This document shows, piece by piece, positions 63,301-64,000 of a stretch of 64,000 bases of DNA (the stretch's first letter is position 1; every line of letters begins with the position of its first letter). Made by a program: the position numbers and the translations under genes. The notes beneath the pieces are model-generated. The model worked only from the letters and a program-made list of their open reading frames with translations, was not told the DNA's origin and ran no database searches. Origin of the DNA: Rhopalosiphum padi (lineage: Eukaryota > Arthropoda > Insecta > Hemiptera > Aphididae); the NCBI RefSeq assembly GCF_020882245.1, contig NC_083599.1:10168001-10232000 (forward strand). The letters run 5' to 3'.

Positions 63301-64000
63301 CGTATTCAATAACACCGAAAAATATTGTCCTCTTTTATCATTACCACTCTCACGTTACATATAAATTATGTATGTATACAGTATTTGTAAATATAAATAA
63401 ATATATATATATATATGTTATATATAGCGCTGTATAGTTATAACGCTGCAAGTATTGTGTTGTTGTTTTTGTTGTTCTTATTATTATGATCATCATCGTC
63501 GCTATAATAAAAAACAACGACCACTATAGTTTTTACACCACGAATTTCCCTTTGTTGGAAAGTATATTCTATATGTACGCGCGAACGCCCACGAAATCTC
63601 AAATTGGCAACCTATTTATATGTACAAGATATATCCCTTACGTCTTATAGATTCAACCAAATCATACTTATTTCATAATACTTCCATCGAGCATTTAGCC
63701 TAGTAGCCATAGTAATAAAATATATCATTTAATATGATAATAAATAAGTATAAATCATTACATTTTTAGAGTTTATACTCGTATACTGCAGTCCAAAACT
63801 CGTTTAAAGAAATTATTATTTTGTTCGTGTTTTATGTTCTGTGTTTTTATTATTAATATTTTTTTAGCCTTTTGCTCTTTTTTATGATCAGCGGACAGCC
63901 GTTCGGCGACGGTGGCTGTTCTGTTTTGGACATACGGATTTTATTTACGAAAATTCATTTATAATGCGCGCTGACTACTACTACTACTTCTACTAATAAT
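63301..64000. other. Window end, nothing firmly recognised
   Basis: Contains an AT run at about 63402-63415, GTT/CAT-rich simple sequence at about 63458-63500, and a CpG-containing patch at about 63890-63930. On the - strand that patch reads as a short basic frame starting MSKTEQPPSPNG. It is 25 codons long with no domain or donor context, so it is not called a gene. Confidence 0.3.

Overview
The window looks like nuclear DNA of an insect, most likely an aphid (Hemiptera: Aphididae). It is strongly AT-rich, genes are split into many short exons by AT-rich introns, TAGGTA/GTACCTA words are very common, and short non-autonomous DNA transposons are dense. The proteins are animal-specific. The species call is inference; no taxonomic marker gene is present. 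I saw no bacterial operons, CRISPR arrays, rRNA genes or convincing tRNAs.

Three multi-exon genes explain nearly all credible coding sequence, and in each the exon phases join without a break. (1) On the + strand, 1623-8272 encodes a complete 433-residue glycosaminoglycan xylosylkinase (FAM20B) in 8 exons. (2) On the - strand, 19786-13995 encodes a complete 712-residue protein O-mannosyltransferase 2 (POMT2; Drosophila twisted) in 17 exons. Genes 1 and 2 are convergent, separated by about 5.7 kb of repeat-laden sequence. (3) On the - strand, 50005-27920 holds 12 exons of a Sidestep-family immunoglobulin cell-surface protein. The exons give five Ig domains, one FN3 domain, one membrane helix and a cytoplasmic tail. 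The exon with the start codon and signal peptide is missing and must lie between about 50 kb and 64 kb or beyond the window.

The rest is intergenic and intronic DNA rich in mobile-element remains. These include hAT-type MITEs with 8-bp target duplications, a 685-bp pogo/Tigger-like element that still carries a mini-ORF with a PCNA-binding-like motif, and a second small pogo-like MITE. A dispersed inverted-repeat family is present in several diverged copies. There are also two 3' fragments of LINE retrotransposons, an hAT transposase fragment and a further transposon-derived coding fragment. Base composition becomes richer in G+C and CpG at about 53.2-54.2 kb and 62.1-63.3 kb, upstream of the Sidestep-like gene, so these are candidate promoter or first-exon zones.

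Two of the three genes act in secretory-pathway glycan synthesis: FAM20B on the proteoglycan linker in the Golgi and POMT2 on O-mannosyl glycans in the ER. The third is a probable axon-guidance ligand. Nothing indicates that they form a functional cluster, and I found no convincing undescribed system.
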